In this document: positions 1-6,425 of the stretch, piece by piece
How the letters are laid out: each line of letters starts with the position of its first letter
Numbering within the stretch: position 1 is the first letter of the stretch
Source: Pseudidiomarina aestuarii
GTDB lineage: Bacteria > Pseudomonadota > Gammaproteobacteria > Enterobacterales > Alteromonadaceae
Reading direction: 5' to 3'
Length of the DNA: 6,963 bases
Assembly (NCBI GenBank): GCA_003030745.1
Contig: PYVG01000040.1
Span: 1-6,963 of the forward strand
Made by a program: the position numbers and the translations under genes
Notes under the pieces: model-generated
Database searches by the model: none
Seen by the model: only the letters and a program-made list of their open reading frames with translations
Told to the model about the DNA's origin: nothing

Positions 1-1744
1 TAGAGATGTTGATACCCACCCGACCGCGCATTTCCAAACCTTCTTCACGCCAGGTCTGTAGCTGTTGCAGCACGTTTCGAATTACATATTGTGTAATGCG
101 ACATATCAAGCCGCGCTCTTCCGCGAGTGGAATAAACTCAGCCGGACTGACCCAACCAAAGTCAGGATCTTGCCAACGCAACAATACTTCTGCGCCAACC
201 AACTCACCAGTTTCAATGTTCAACTGCGGCTGCAAATAGGGTCGTAATGCTGAAGTACGGATGGCATATTCCAAACCTTCCACTAAAGCGATTCGGCGCA
301 AATAGAAGTTATTCAATGCATCGTGATAGCGACAGTAAGGCAGATCCATGGTCTTCGCATGGAACATCGCGATATCAGCGCGGCGCAGCAGCACATCAGC
401 GCTGTCAGAATGCCGCGGCAAGGTTGCCACACCGGCGCTAATATTGATCCGAAATTCAGCAGACTGAATTTCATAAGCATGGCTCAGTTGCGCTAACAGT
501 CGTTCAATCAGCGCCTCAATTTCGGCTTCATGATGGAACGTGATAATCGCAAACTCATCACCACCAATTCGCGCTATCAAATCACGGCTACGCACATGGC
601 GCTGCAATCGCTTGGCTACTTCCAGTAGTAACTGGTCACCAATGGTATGCCCAGCCGACTCATTGATTTCTTTAAAGTGATTAATATCAAACGTAATCAC
701 CGACAACGTCTGATCGGTGTTTCGCGCTATCGCAATGCGGCCGTCTAGCTCATGCATGAATTCAGAGCGATTGCAGAGCCCTGTCAATTGGTCATGTGCG
801 GCTAAATAACGAATGCGATCTTGCTGCTGCTTTAAGTCGGAGATATCCGAATAAACAATAATCGCACCGCCATCGGGCAACGGTGATGCACTCACTGACA
901 ACCAAACGGAATAAGCACCTTGCTCTAACTTCATAATTTGGTTGGTGACCGGACGCCGCTCGCGCAACGCACGAGATGAGGCAAAATCTTGCGGATCGAG
1001 AATAAAGCCGCGTTCATCGAAGATTCGCCAGTCAGGGTCATCAATTTGGCGATGCGTTAACGCTTCCATGCTCTGATTCAAAATTGCCTCAGCCGCATGG
1101 TTTGCTTCAATTAACTGGCCGTCCGCATCACAAATCGAGATACCAACTGGAGCCAAATCGTAGATAGAGGAAAGCCGCTGCTCACGTTCCAGCAGGCGCT
1201 GGTTCGTCTCGCTAGTTTCGGATTGCTGTCGAATGAGATCTTCGGCAGCACTTTGATAAGCATGCAAATTCATTTCAGCTTGGACAGCATCACCGAGCGC
1301 TCTTAGCGTATTGAGTTCGCTCTCTGTCAGTTGTCGCACTTTGGTATCGATAATACAAAGTGTGCCTACTTGCTCACCATTCGGTGTTTGTAGAGGAGCG
1401 CCAGCATAAAAGCGGATACCAGGTTCATCAGTAACAAGCCGGTTACCTTTGAAACGATCATCCTGCGTAGCGTCTTCGACCACCATGATGCCGCGCTGCT
1501 GAATAGCATGACTGCAAAACGACAGGCTACGTGGGGTTTCTTGCTCGTTTAAACCACTTCTTGCTTTGAACCACTGCCGATCAGCATCAACGAATGAGAC
1601 CAGCGCGATGGGAACATCAAATGTTTTGCGCGCTAATTGAACCCAGCGATCAAACCGCGCTTCGTTGGGCGTATCGAGCAATTGGGTTGCACGTAATGCT
1701 GCTAACCGGCGGTTTTCCGCCATGCTCGAATCCGATTCACTCAT
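1..1744 (-). CDS. GAF-PAS-GGDEF-EAL cyclic-di-GMP signalling protein (C-terminus outside window)
   Basis: Probable dual-domain enzyme that makes and/or breaks down cyclic-di-GMP. I translated 581 residues with no stop; the gene continues past the left edge. Domain order: GAF of the type fused to diguanylate cyclases (about residues 10-160, with SFCSHAI near 75 and RFYAGAPL near 111), a helical linker (160-190), PAS (about 190-302), GGDEF (about 315-475) and the start of EAL (from about 485). The cyclase motif GGDEF is intact at 394-398, and an RSRD (RxxD) inhibitory-site motif lies at 385-388. The phosphodiesterase signature reads EVLLR at 519-523, keeping the Glu and Arg of ExLxR; the metal-binding Asn motif NIS sits at 579-581. 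No transmembrane segment is visible, so the seen part looks cytosolic and the GAF/PAS pair is the likely sensor. The start is the ATG at 1744, because GAAGG lies 8 nt upstream; the Met at residue 8 is the alternative. It is co-oriented with trpS, 106 nt downstream of it. Domain calls are firm; the ligand and net activity are unknown. Confidence 0.95.
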   Translation of the reverse strand, partial: MSESDSSMAENRRLAALRATQLLDTPNEARFDRWVQLARKTFDVPIALVSFVDADRQWFKARSGLNEQETPRSLSFCSHAIQQRGIMVVEDATQDDRFKGNRLVTDEPGIRFYAGAPLQTPNGEQVGTLCIIDTKVRQLTESELNTLRALGDAVQAEMNLHAYQSAAEDLIRQQSETSETNQRLLEREQRLSSIYDLAPVGISICDADGQLIEANHAAEAILNQSMEALTHRQIDDPDWRIFDERGFILDPQDFASSRALRERRPVTNQIMKLEQGAYSVWLSVSASPLPDGGAIIVYSDISDLKQQQDRIRYLAAHDQLTGLCNRSEFMHELDGRIAIARNTDQTLSVITFDINHFKEINESAGHTIGDQLLLEVAKRLQRHVRSRDLIARIGGDEFAIITFHHEAEIEALIERLLAQLSHAYEIQSAEFRINISAGVATLPRHSDSADVLLRRADIAMFHAKTMDLPYCRYHDALNNFYLRRIALVEGLEYAIRTSALRPYLQPQLNIETGELVGAEVLLRWQDPDFGWVSPAEFIPLAEERGLICRITQYVIRNVLQQLQTWREEGLEMRGRVGINIS

Positions 1745-1752
1745 TCATCAAA

Positions 1753-1757
1753 CCTTC
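1753..1757 (-). promoter_or_regulatory. Ribosome binding site of the GGDEF-EAL gene
   Basis: GAAGG on the minus strand, 8 nt before the ATG at 1744. It decides the start over a second in-frame ATG seven codons in and over an out-of-frame ATG at 1748 that stops after three codons. The site lies at the edge of a perfect 14-bp palindrome (1754-1767). Confidence 0.7.
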
Positions 1758-1767
1758 AATATTGAAG
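1754..1767. repeat. 14-bp perfect palindrome over the RBS of the GGDEF-EAL gene
   Basis: CTTCAATATTGAAG is its own reverse complement; the flanking bases do not extend it. It overlaps four bases of the Shine-Dalgarno sequence. A dimeric repressor site would fit by position, but a single AT-rich palindrome of this size can also occur by chance. Confidence 0.5.
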
Positions 1768-1771
1768 TACG

Positions 1772-1798
1772 TCTATATATGACAATATACATAAGCAA
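1772..1798 (-). promoter_or_regulatory. Weak candidate promoter for the GGDEF-EAL gene
   Basis: In the AT-rich gap after trpS the minus strand reads TATAGA (1772-1777), a 4-5/6 match to the -10 consensus, with TTGCTT (1793-1798) as a poor -35 at 15-nt spacing. The spacing is short and the -35 half matched, so this is only a suggestion that the signalling gene can be transcribed apart from trpS. Confidence 0.22.
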
Positions 1799-1850
1799 AA
1801 TAGCATAAAGATATTGCGAAGCGAACACTTATTTGAGCGTTCTCAGAGCC

Positions 1851-2855
1851 TTATGGACGAGGTACAAAACCCACCGCATCATAGACCTGCCGTAGTGTCC
1901 GCGCGGCTCGTTCCGCCGCTGCATCGGCACCTTTACCCATCACTTGCTGCAAATAATCTAAATTATTCCGATACTCTTGATAGCGCTGTTGAACGGGCTC
2001 CAACATTGCCACGACTGCCGCTGCTGTATCCGTTTTCAAATGTCCGTACATTTTGTCTTCGTACTGAGGCACTAAATCGGCAATGGACGTTCCCGTAGCT
2101 GCTGACAAAATCGACAATAAATTGGATACACCTGGTTTTTCTTCAGTATCAAAGTAGATGCGCGCCTGCTCATCCGAGTCCGTAACAGCTCGCTTCAATT
2201 TCTTCGTTATCTTCTTCGGATCTTCCAACAAGCCAATGTAGTTATTTTCATTATCGTCAGACTTCGACATTTTTTTAGTCGGATCTTGCAAACTCATGAC
2301 ACGCGCACCCACTTGCGGAATAAACGGCTCAGGTACGGTAAAAATATCGCCATAGAGATTGTTAAAGCGCGTCGCAACATCACGGGTCAATTCCAGATGC
2401 TGCTTCTGATCGTTGCCCACTGGCACTTCGTTGGCTTGATACAACAAAATATCCGCGGCCATGAGCGCAGGATAGGTGAACAAGCCAGCATTAACGTTGT
2501 GCGCATGACGGTCAGACTTGTCTTTGAACTGAGTCATCCGATTCAATTCACCCATTTGCGTGTAGCAATTCAAAATCCACGCCAATTCAGCGTGCTGAGG
2601 AACATGCGACTGCACGAAAATAGTGCTCTGCTCTGGATCTAAGCCACAAGCCATGTACAGGGCGAGACCGTCGAGAGTGGCATTGCGTAATTGCTCTGGC
2701 TCTTGACGCACGGTGATGGCGTGGAGGTCGACCAGCATAAAGAGACAATCATGCGTGCTCTGCATCTTCACCCACTGGCGTAGTGCACCGATGTAGTTAC
2801 CGATGGACAATTGACCGGATGGCTGACAGCCACTGAGAACAATGGGTTTAGACAT
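1851..2855 (-). CDS. trpS: Tryptophan--tRNA ligase
   Basis: Class I aminoacyl-tRNA synthetase that activates tryptophan with ATP and charges tRNA-Trp in the cytosol. The 334 residues equal the usual bacterial TrpRS length. The Rossmann fold opens with [10 protein letters not shown] (12-21), the TrpRS form of the HIGH motif; the substrate-pocket segment LVDLHAITV is at 41-49, and KMSKS is intact at 185-189. The segment PVGNDQ (135-140) has Asn where the E. coli enzyme, as I recall it, has Glu (GEDQ). The C-terminal helical anticodon-binding part is complete and ends in GFVPRP. AGGAAG lies 6 nt before the ATG, supporting this start. It begins 23 nt after the rpe stop with no promoter or terminator between, so it belongs to the rpe transcript. 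No leader peptide or T-box is apparent. Essential housekeeping gene; identification is firm. Confidence 0.98.
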   Translation of the reverse strand: MSKPIVLSGCQPSGQLSIGNYIGALRQWVKMQSTHDCLFMLVDLHAITVRQEPEQLRNATLDGLALYMACGLDPEQSTIFVQSHVPQHAELAWILNCYTQMGELNRMTQFKDKSDRHAHNVNAGLFTYPALMAADILLYQANEVPVGNDQKQHLELTRDVATRFNNLYGDIFTVPEPFIPQVGARVMSLQDPTKKMSKSDDNENNYIGLLEDPKKITKKLKRAVTDSDEQARIYFDTEEKPGVSNLLSILSAATGTSIADLVPQYEDKMYGHLKTDTAAAVVAMLEPVQQRYQEYRNNLDYLQQVMGKGADAAAERAARTLRQVYDAVGFVPRP

Positions 2856-2878
2856 GATTGACTTCCTGAATGAAAAAA

Positions 2879-3562
2879 TTAATTAGATGAATTCGTAAGC
2901 GTGGCAAGTTCAGCGCGCATCGCGTCAATAACTGCTCGATAGTCTGGCTGATTAAAAATGGCGGACCCTGCAACAAACATATCTGCTCCAGCGGCTGCCA
3001 CGGCGGCAATGTTATCAACTTTGATTCCACCATCAATTTCTAATCGAATGGAACGACCGCTCGCAGTGATACGTTGCCGCGCCTCTTTGAGTTTGTCGAG
3101 AGTGGTTGGAATAAACTGCTGCCCACCGAAACCTGGGTTCACTGACATTAGTAGAATGACATCCACTTTATCCATCACGTAATCGAGGTAATGGAGTGGC
3201 GTTGCCGGATTGAACACGAGCCCGGATTGACATCCTGCTGCACGAATCAATTCCAATGACCGATCGATGTGTGTTGAAGCCTCTGGATGAAACGTAATGA
3301 TAGACGCCCCAGCTTCCGCAAAGTCACCGATAATTCGATCGACAGGCTGTACCATTAAATGCACATCAATAGGTGCGGTAACACCGTACTTGCGGAGCGC
3401 CGAGCACACCATAGGACCTATCGTCAGGTTCGGAACAAAGTGATTATCCATAACATCGAAATGGACGACATCGGCACCAGCCTCTAATACCGCATCAACT
3501 TCGGCGCCAAGTCTGGCAAAGTCTGCAGATAAAATGGAGGGGGCGATTAAAAAATCAGTCAC
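2879..3562 (-). CDS. rpe: Ribulose-phosphate 3-epimerase (GTG start)
   Basis: Interconverts ribulose 5-phosphate and xylulose 5-phosphate in the cytosolic pentose phosphate pathway. Single TIM-barrel protein of 227 residues, close to the usual 220-230. It starts with the family hallmark [14 protein letters not shown] (6-19). Metal ligands and catalytic residues are all present: His34 and Asp36 in VVHFDVMD, His68 in DVHLM, and Asp177 in EIDGG; Asp36 and Asp177 are the usual acid/base pair. The phosphate-binding loop segments NPGFGGQ (142-148) and AGSAIF (198-203) are also intact. I place the start at the GTG at 3562: GAGGA lies 7 nt upstream and the protein then has normal length. An in-frame ATG at 3634 would add 24 residues unlike the family and lacks an RBS. 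First gene of a unit with trpS; in E. coli gph lies between them, here nothing does. Confidence 0.97.
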   Translation of the reverse strand: MTDFLIAPSILSADFARLGAEVDAVLEAGADVVHFDVMDNHFVPNLTIGPMVCSALRKYGVTAPIDVHLMVQPVDRIIGDFAEAGASIITFHPEASTHIDRSLELIRAAGCQSGLVFNPATPLHYLDYVMDKVDVILLMSVNPGFGGQQFIPTTLDKLKEARQRITASGRSIRLEIDGGIKVDNIAAVAAAGADMFVAGSAIFNQPDYRAVIDAMRAELATLTNSSN

Positions 3563-3569
3563 TTTAGTA

Positions 3570-3574
3570 TCCTC
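3570..3574 (-). promoter_or_regulatory. Ribosome binding site selecting the rpe GTG start
   Basis: GAGGA on the minus strand, 7 nt before the GTG at 3562. No comparable site precedes the upstream in-frame ATG at 3634, so the shorter 227-aa product is preferred. Confidence 0.8.
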
Positions 3575-3590
3575 ATACTTGCCTAGGCCA

Positions 3591-3618
3591 CACAGGCGTT
3601 GGACAAGGGCTCGCTGTG
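3591..3618 (-). other. Candidate hairpin in the rpe leader
   Basis: If transcription starts near 3642, the roughly 80-nt leader can pair CACAGCG (3612-3618) with CGCCTGTG (3591-3598), giving 7 base pairs with one bulged C and a 13-nt loop. It ends about 17 nt before the Shine-Dalgarno sequence. It could influence translation, but it matches no RNA family I know and may be incidental. Confidence 0.25.
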
Positions 3619-3622
3619 TTTG

Positions 3623-3645
3623 TTTATGCGCCATTATTTATGCGC
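3623..3645. repeat. Short direct repeat near the rpe transcription start
   Basis: TTTATGCGC occurs at 3623-3631 and again at 3637-3645, two copies with a 14-bp period. It covers the predicted rpe start site and the rejected upstream ATG. It may be a small duplication; no function can be assigned. Confidence 0.4.
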
Positions 3646-3648
3646 AAT

Positions 3649-3677
3649 AGTGTACCAGAGGATAGCGCGCTTGGCAG
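3649..3677 (-). promoter_or_regulatory. Candidate sigma-70 promoter of rpe-trpS (extended -10)
   Basis: On the minus strand TACACT (3649-3654) is preceded by TGG, an extended -10 element. CTGCCA (3672-3677), a 4/6 match to the -35 consensus, lies exactly 17 nt upstream. The expected start is near 3642, giving an untranslated leader of about 80 nt before the GTG. The -35 overlaps a CTTGGC half-site (3670-3675), which could allow a repressor to act here. Confidence 0.5.
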
Positions 3678-3689
3678 TCAAAAAAATAC

Positions 3690-3704
3690 GCCAAGATACT
3701 TGGC
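3690..3704. promoter_or_regulatory. Inverted repeat, possible operator between rpe and the 99-aa gene
   Basis: GCCAAG-ATA-CTTGGC, a perfect 6-3-6 dyad. A further CTTGGC lies at 3670-3675, and the dyad's right arm overlaps the candidate -35 (TTGGCA, 3700-3705) of the plus-strand promoter. Placement between two divergent promoters suggests a binding site for a dimeric regulator, but I cannot name one. Confidence 0.4.
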
Positions 3705-3729
3705 AAAATAGGCGTTTGCCTGCTACATT
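3700..3729 (+). promoter_or_regulatory. Candidate sigma-70 promoter of the 99-aa/DUF2970 pair
   Basis: TTGGCA (3700-3705, 5/6 match) and TACATT (3724-3729, 4/6 match) are 18 nt apart. The predicted start is near 3736, leaving a short leader with AAGG 8 nt before the ATG at 3759. Confidence 0.45.
3702..3720. promoter_or_regulatory. Second inverted repeat in the spacer of the plus-strand promoter
   Basis: GGCAAA-N7-TTTGCC, perfect 6-bp arms at 3702-3707 and 3715-3720. It overlaps the first dyad by three bases and fills the region between the -35 and -10 of the candidate promoter at 3700-3729, a classical position for repression. Confidence 0.35.
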
Positions 3730-3758
3730 ATGAGCAATTATTAAACAAGGTTATTTCA

Positions 3759-4058
3759 ATGACTTCACGTTTAGCGTCAATATTGGTGGTTTGCGGCATG
3801 ATCCTGCTGGGGTCGATGCTGTCTCCTTCGTGGCAAGCCCGCGCCAATAACGTGACTCAGCAATGCGATGAGCTATTGAAAAACACCGAGCAAAAGCAAG
3901 CCTACGAAGAATGTACGGCACTCGAAAAAGAAGTGACTTGGAAAAGTTGGTTCTCGGGACAAAGCCGTTCAACACAATTCCACTTCCTCGATTTATTCGA
4001 ATTACTGTTTGGCAATTCTGATACCAAACGCGATTTCGCTCCCAAGAAAGTCCGCTAG
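3759..4058 (+). CDS. Small exported protein of unknown function
   Basis: I do not recognise this 99-residue protein. What can be seen is a signal peptide: basic start (MTSR), hydrophobic core at about 5-21, and ARA at 27-29 followed by Asn, an AxA-type site for signal peptidase I. The mature part would be about 70 residues, polar and charged, with two cysteines (C36 and C52 of the precursor) that could form one periplasmic disulfide. A middle aromatic stretch (WKSWF at 61-65, then FHFLDLFELLF at 74-84) may form an amphipathic helix or contact a membrane, and the tail is basic (APKKVR). Cys13 lies within the hydrophobic core and lacks a lipobox, so it is not a lipoprotein. The RBS AAGG is 8 nt before the ATG, and a candidate promoter lies just upstream. 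The DUF2970 gene follows after 22 nt, so the two are probably one transcript. Reality of the gene is likely; function is unknown. Confidence 0.8.
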   Translation: MTSRLASILVVCGMILLGSMLSPSWQARANNVTQQCDELLKNTEQKQAYEECTALEKEVTWKSWFSGQSRSTQFHFLDLFELLFGNSDTKRDFAPKKVR

Positions 4059-4080
4059 TTTGTGAATGAGTCAGTGCTAA

Positions 4081-4272
4081 ATGAGTAAGCCAAGCCCTCT
4101 CAGTATTTTAATGAGCGTCCTCGCTGCGTTATTTGGCGTCCAGACCGAGCAAAACCGTCAGCGCGACTTCGCCAATGGTAATCCCGCCGTTTACATCACC
4201 GTCGGTGTGATTTTTATCGTTCTGTTCGTCGTTTCACTACTCTTAATTGTGAACTGGGTGCTGCCCGCTTAA
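4081..4272 (+). CDS. DUF2970 family small membrane protein
   Basis: Protein of 63 residues matching the DUF2970 pattern: an N-terminal hydrophobic stretch SILMSVLAALFGVQ (8-21), a charged segment with RDF (28-30), then one strong transmembrane helix at about 36-60. It is therefore an inner-membrane protein; the family has no known function. The two-part shape (amphipathic N-terminal segment, polar turn, single membrane span) resembles small accessory subunits, but that is only analogy. The Shine-Dalgarno region is poor (GAG about 10 nt upstream). A tiny frame ATG AGT CAG TGC TAA ends immediately before the start codon, so translation may depend on coupling to ribosomes arriving from upstream. 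It lies 22 nt after the 99-aa gene and ends 30 nt before the prlC stop, convergently. Confidence 0.87.
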   Translation: MSKPSPLSILMSVLAALFGVQTEQNRQRDFANGNPAVYITVGVIFIVLFVVSLLLIVNWVLPA

Positions 4273-4302
4273 GCAAGAAGCCAGGCAACACCCGCTGAGC
4301 AA
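4273..4302. other. Convergent intergenic gap between the DUF2970 gene and prlC
   Basis: Only 30 nt between the two stop codons. I find no stable hairpin with a T-run on either strand, so both transcripts probably run into the opposite gene before ending. Confidence 0.5.
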
Positions 4303-6351
4303 TTAACGCGCATCTATGCCTGAGTGTCGCAATAGTGCATCGACTTGTGGTTCACGACCACGAAATGCTTTAAACAATTCCATCGCGTCTTTGGATCCAC
4401 CGCGCTCTAAAATAGCTTCTAGAAAATCGCGGCCGGTTGCTGCGTTGAAGATGCCTTCTTCTTCAAATCGCGCAAACGCATCGGCAGACAGCACTTCAGC
4501 CCATTTATAGCTGTAATAACCCGCGGCATAACCACCAGCAAAGATATGTCCAAAGCCATGTTGAAAGCGGTTGTACTCAGGTGGCTGACGCACTGCAACC
4601 TCACGGCGTGTCCGGTCCAAGATAGCTTGAATCTGATCACCACCCTGACTCGGATCAAAATCACGATGAATACGTAAGTCGAACAAACTGAATTCGAGTT
4701 GCCGCACCATCTGCATTGCCGATTGGAAGTTCCGTGCAGCCAACATATTGTTGAGCAGATCTTGAGGCAAGGGCTCACCGGTTTCGTAGTGACCTGAAAT
4801 GGTCTGCAACGCTTCCGGTTCCCAACACCAATTTTCAAGAAATTGTGATGGGAGTTCGACTGCGTCCCAAGCCACACCATTAATGCCCGAAACACCAGCC
4901 ACATCGACGCGAGTCAACATGTGGTGCAAGCCATGTCCGAACTCATGGAATAGTGTCAACACTTCATCATGGGTAAACAACGCAGGCTTGCCACCCACCG
5001 GCTTATTGAAATTGCAGGTGAGATACGCCACTGGCAGTTGCACTTGGTTGGTGGCGGTGATACGACGGACCGCACATTCAGCCATCCAGGCTCCGCCGCG
5101 CTTGCCGGAACGCGCATACAAATCGAGGAAGAACGAACCGCGCGGTGAGCCATCCTGATCAGAAATCACAAAATAGCGGACATTCTGATGCCAAATATCG
5201 TCTCGCGGCTGCTCCGTGATGCGCACGCTAAAGAGTGACTCAACTACATGAAATAGTCCCTTAATCACCTGATTTTCAGGGAAGTAAGGACGTAATTGCT
5301 CATCCGAAATAGCATACTCTTGCTGCTTCAGTTTTTCGCTATAGTACGCAACATCCCAAGCTTCAATGCTATCGACACCAAACTGTTGCTGAGCGAAATC
5401 AACAACATCCTGATAGTCTCGCTGAGCTTGCGGTAACGATTTTGCCGCTAAGTCGCTGAGAAAATCTTCAACTTGCTGCGGCGATTCCGCCATTTTGGTC
5501 GCGAGTGATAGCTCCGCATAGTTCTTGAAGCCAAGCAATACTGCTAGTTCATGACGCAATGCGAGGGTTTCTGCCATGATTTCAGAATTATCAAACTGGC
5601 CAGCTTGTGGACCTTGATCCGATGCGCGCGTGGTAAAGGCCACATACATGGTCTCGCGCAGCGGTTGGTGATCGGCGTACATCATTACAGGCAAATAGCT
5701 CGGAATATCGAGACCAAAACGCCACCCTTGTTGGTCATGTTCACGCGCCAACGCAGCGGCTGATTCAATCGCACTATCTGGTAAACCGGCTAACTGAGAT
5801 TCATCGGTAACGAGATAGTGCCAGCCATCGGTCGCATCTAAAACATGATTACTGAATTGCGAAGATAAGTCAGCCAACCGCGATGAAATTTCAGCATAAC
5901 GTTGCTTCTGCTCATCCGGTAACGCAACACCACTCAGTTCAAAATCTCGCAGGGTATCGACAATGACTTTTTGCTGAGCTTCACTTAACTCGGCAAAACT
6001 TGCCTGCTCGTGCAAGGTTCGAATAGCTCGATACAGACCTTCGTGCTGCCCTACGAACGTACCATAGTCGGATAGCAGCGGTAGGCAGGCATCATGGGCC
6101 TCACGCAGCTCTGGCGAGCTCACCACAGCATTTAAGTGTGATACTGGTGACCAGCTTCGCTCCAGCAAATCATCCACGTGCTCAAGGGGTGCCATGACGG
6201 TTTCCCAGCTTGGCGAGGGCGTTGCCACAACTTGCTCAATAACCTGCTTACACGCCGCAATGCGTGCCTCAATGGCAGGCTTGATGTGTTCAGGCCGAAT
6301 CGACTGAAACGGTGGTAAGTGGTAATCATTGAGCAAAGGGTTTTGACTCAT
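4303..6351 (-). CDS. prlC: Oligopeptidase A (M3A zinc metallopeptidase)
   Basis: Cytosolic thimet-oligopeptidase-like enzyme that cuts short peptides, including cleaved signal peptides and products of larger ATP-dependent proteases. The 682 residues match the E. coli enzyme (about 680). The zinc site is complete: HEFGH at 469-473 and the third ligand Glu499 in the family motif AVELPSQFLENW (497-508), 25 residues after the second His. The substrate-binding His/Tyr segment HIFAGGYAAGYYSYKW (602-617) is also intact. The N-terminal half (about 1-250) is the helical lid of the family, and there is no signal peptide. GAGGA lies 6 nt before the ATG, supporting this start. It is divergent from the dipeptidyl-peptidase IV gene across 102 nt, placing two peptide-degrading enzymes back to back. 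I see no clear heat-shock-type promoter. In E. coli rsmJ follows prlC; here a convergent DUF2970 gene does. No truncation or frameshift is seen. Confidence 0.97.
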   Translation of the reverse strand: MSQNPLLNDYHLPPFQSIRPEHIKPAIEARIAACKQVIEQVVATPSPSWETVMAPLEHVDDLLERSWSPVSHLNAVVSSPELREAHDACLPLLSDYGTFVGQHEGLYRAIRTLHEQASFAELSEAQQKVIVDTLRDFELSGVALPDEQKQRYAEISSRLADLSSQFSNHVLDATDGWHYLVTDESQLAGLPDSAIESAAALAREHDQQGWRFGLDIPSYLPVMMYADHQPLRETMYVAFTTRASDQGPQAGQFDNSEIMAETLALRHELAVLLGFKNYAELSLATKMAESPQQVEDFLSDLAAKSLPQAQRDYQDVVDFAQQQFGVDSIEAWDVAYYSEKLKQQEYAISDEQLRPYFPENQVIKGLFHVVESLFSVRITEQPRDDIWHQNVRYFVISDQDGSPRGSFFLDLYARSGKRGGAWMAECAVRRITATNQVQLPVAYLTCNFNKPVGGKPALFTHDEVLTLFHEFGHGLHHMLTRVDVAGVSGINGVAWDAVELPSQFLENWCWEPEALQTISGHYETGEPLPQDLLNNMLAARNFQSAMQMVRQLEFSLFDLRIHRDFDPSQGGDQIQAILDRTRREVAVRQPPEYNRFQHGFGHIFAGGYAAGYYSYKWAEVLSADAFARFEEEGIFNAATGRDFLEAILERGGSKDAMELFKAFRGREPQVDALLRHSGIDAR

Positions 6352-6388
6352 TGGACATCCTCTTGAATAATGCGTGAACTGATTTTGT

Positions 6389-6394
6389 GCTAAT
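6389..6394 (+). promoter_or_regulatory. Weak candidate -10 for the dipeptidyl-peptidase gene
   Basis: GCTAAT is preceded by TGT, an extended -10 form with 4/6 matches. No good -35 is found at 16-18 nt. If used, transcription would begin near 6401, next to the dyad at 6403-6425. Confidence 0.22.
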
Positions 6395-6402
6395 GCAGAT
6401 GG

Positions 6403-6425
6403 ATCTGAGGGCTTTTACCCCAGAT
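6403..6425. promoter_or_regulatory. Imperfect dyad between prlC and the dipeptidyl-peptidase gene
   Basis: Arms 6403-6410 (ATCTGAGG) and 6418-6425 (CCCCAGAT) are complementary at 7 of 8 positions around a 7-nt centre. In a minus-strand (prlC leader) RNA the odd pair becomes G-U, giving an 8-bp stem with a 7-nt loop. It may be a regulator site shared by the two divergent genes or a leader hairpin of prlC. There is no T-run, so it is not a terminator. Confidence 0.35.

Larger units (their letters stand above)
1745..1850. other. Intergenic region trpS to GGDEF-EAL gene, with a weak hairpin
   Basis: 106 nt, clearly AT-rich. Just after the trpS stop, the minus-strand transcript can fold a 7-bp stem including one G-U pair (arms 1836-1842 and 1823-1829, 6-nt loop). 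No U-tract follows it, so it is not a convincing intrinsic terminator, and read-through from rpe-trpS into the signalling gene is possible. Confidence 0.4.

Noticed and set aside
6..441. Three small plus-strand frames at the left edge
   Set aside because: All are antisense to the GGDEF-EAL coding frame, which stays open from 1744 to the edge with canonical motifs.
1823..1842. Intrinsic terminator after trpS
   Set aside because: The 7-bp stem contains a G-U pair and is not followed by a U-tract, so I kept it only as a weak hairpin.
1814..2098. 94-aa open frame on the plus strand overlapping the 3' end of trpS
   Set aside because: Antisense to trpS coding sequence, low-quality composition and no RBS.
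2286..2642. 118-aa open frame on the plus strand
   Set aside because: It lies wholly antisense to trpS, has no RBS or recognisable domain, and mirrors the codon pattern of the real gene.
3563..3634. N-terminal extension of Rpe from the ATG at 3634
   Set aside because: The extra 24 residues do not resemble the family, there is no RBS, and the GTG at 3562 has GAGGA at ideal spacing and gives the normal length.
4419..4904. 161-aa open frame on the minus strand
   Set aside because: Shifted frame inside prlC, whose HEFGH-containing product is unmistakable; composition is of a shadow frame.
4799..5158. 119-aa open frame on the plus strand
   Set aside because: Antisense to the catalytic part of prlC, with no independent start signal or family resemblance.
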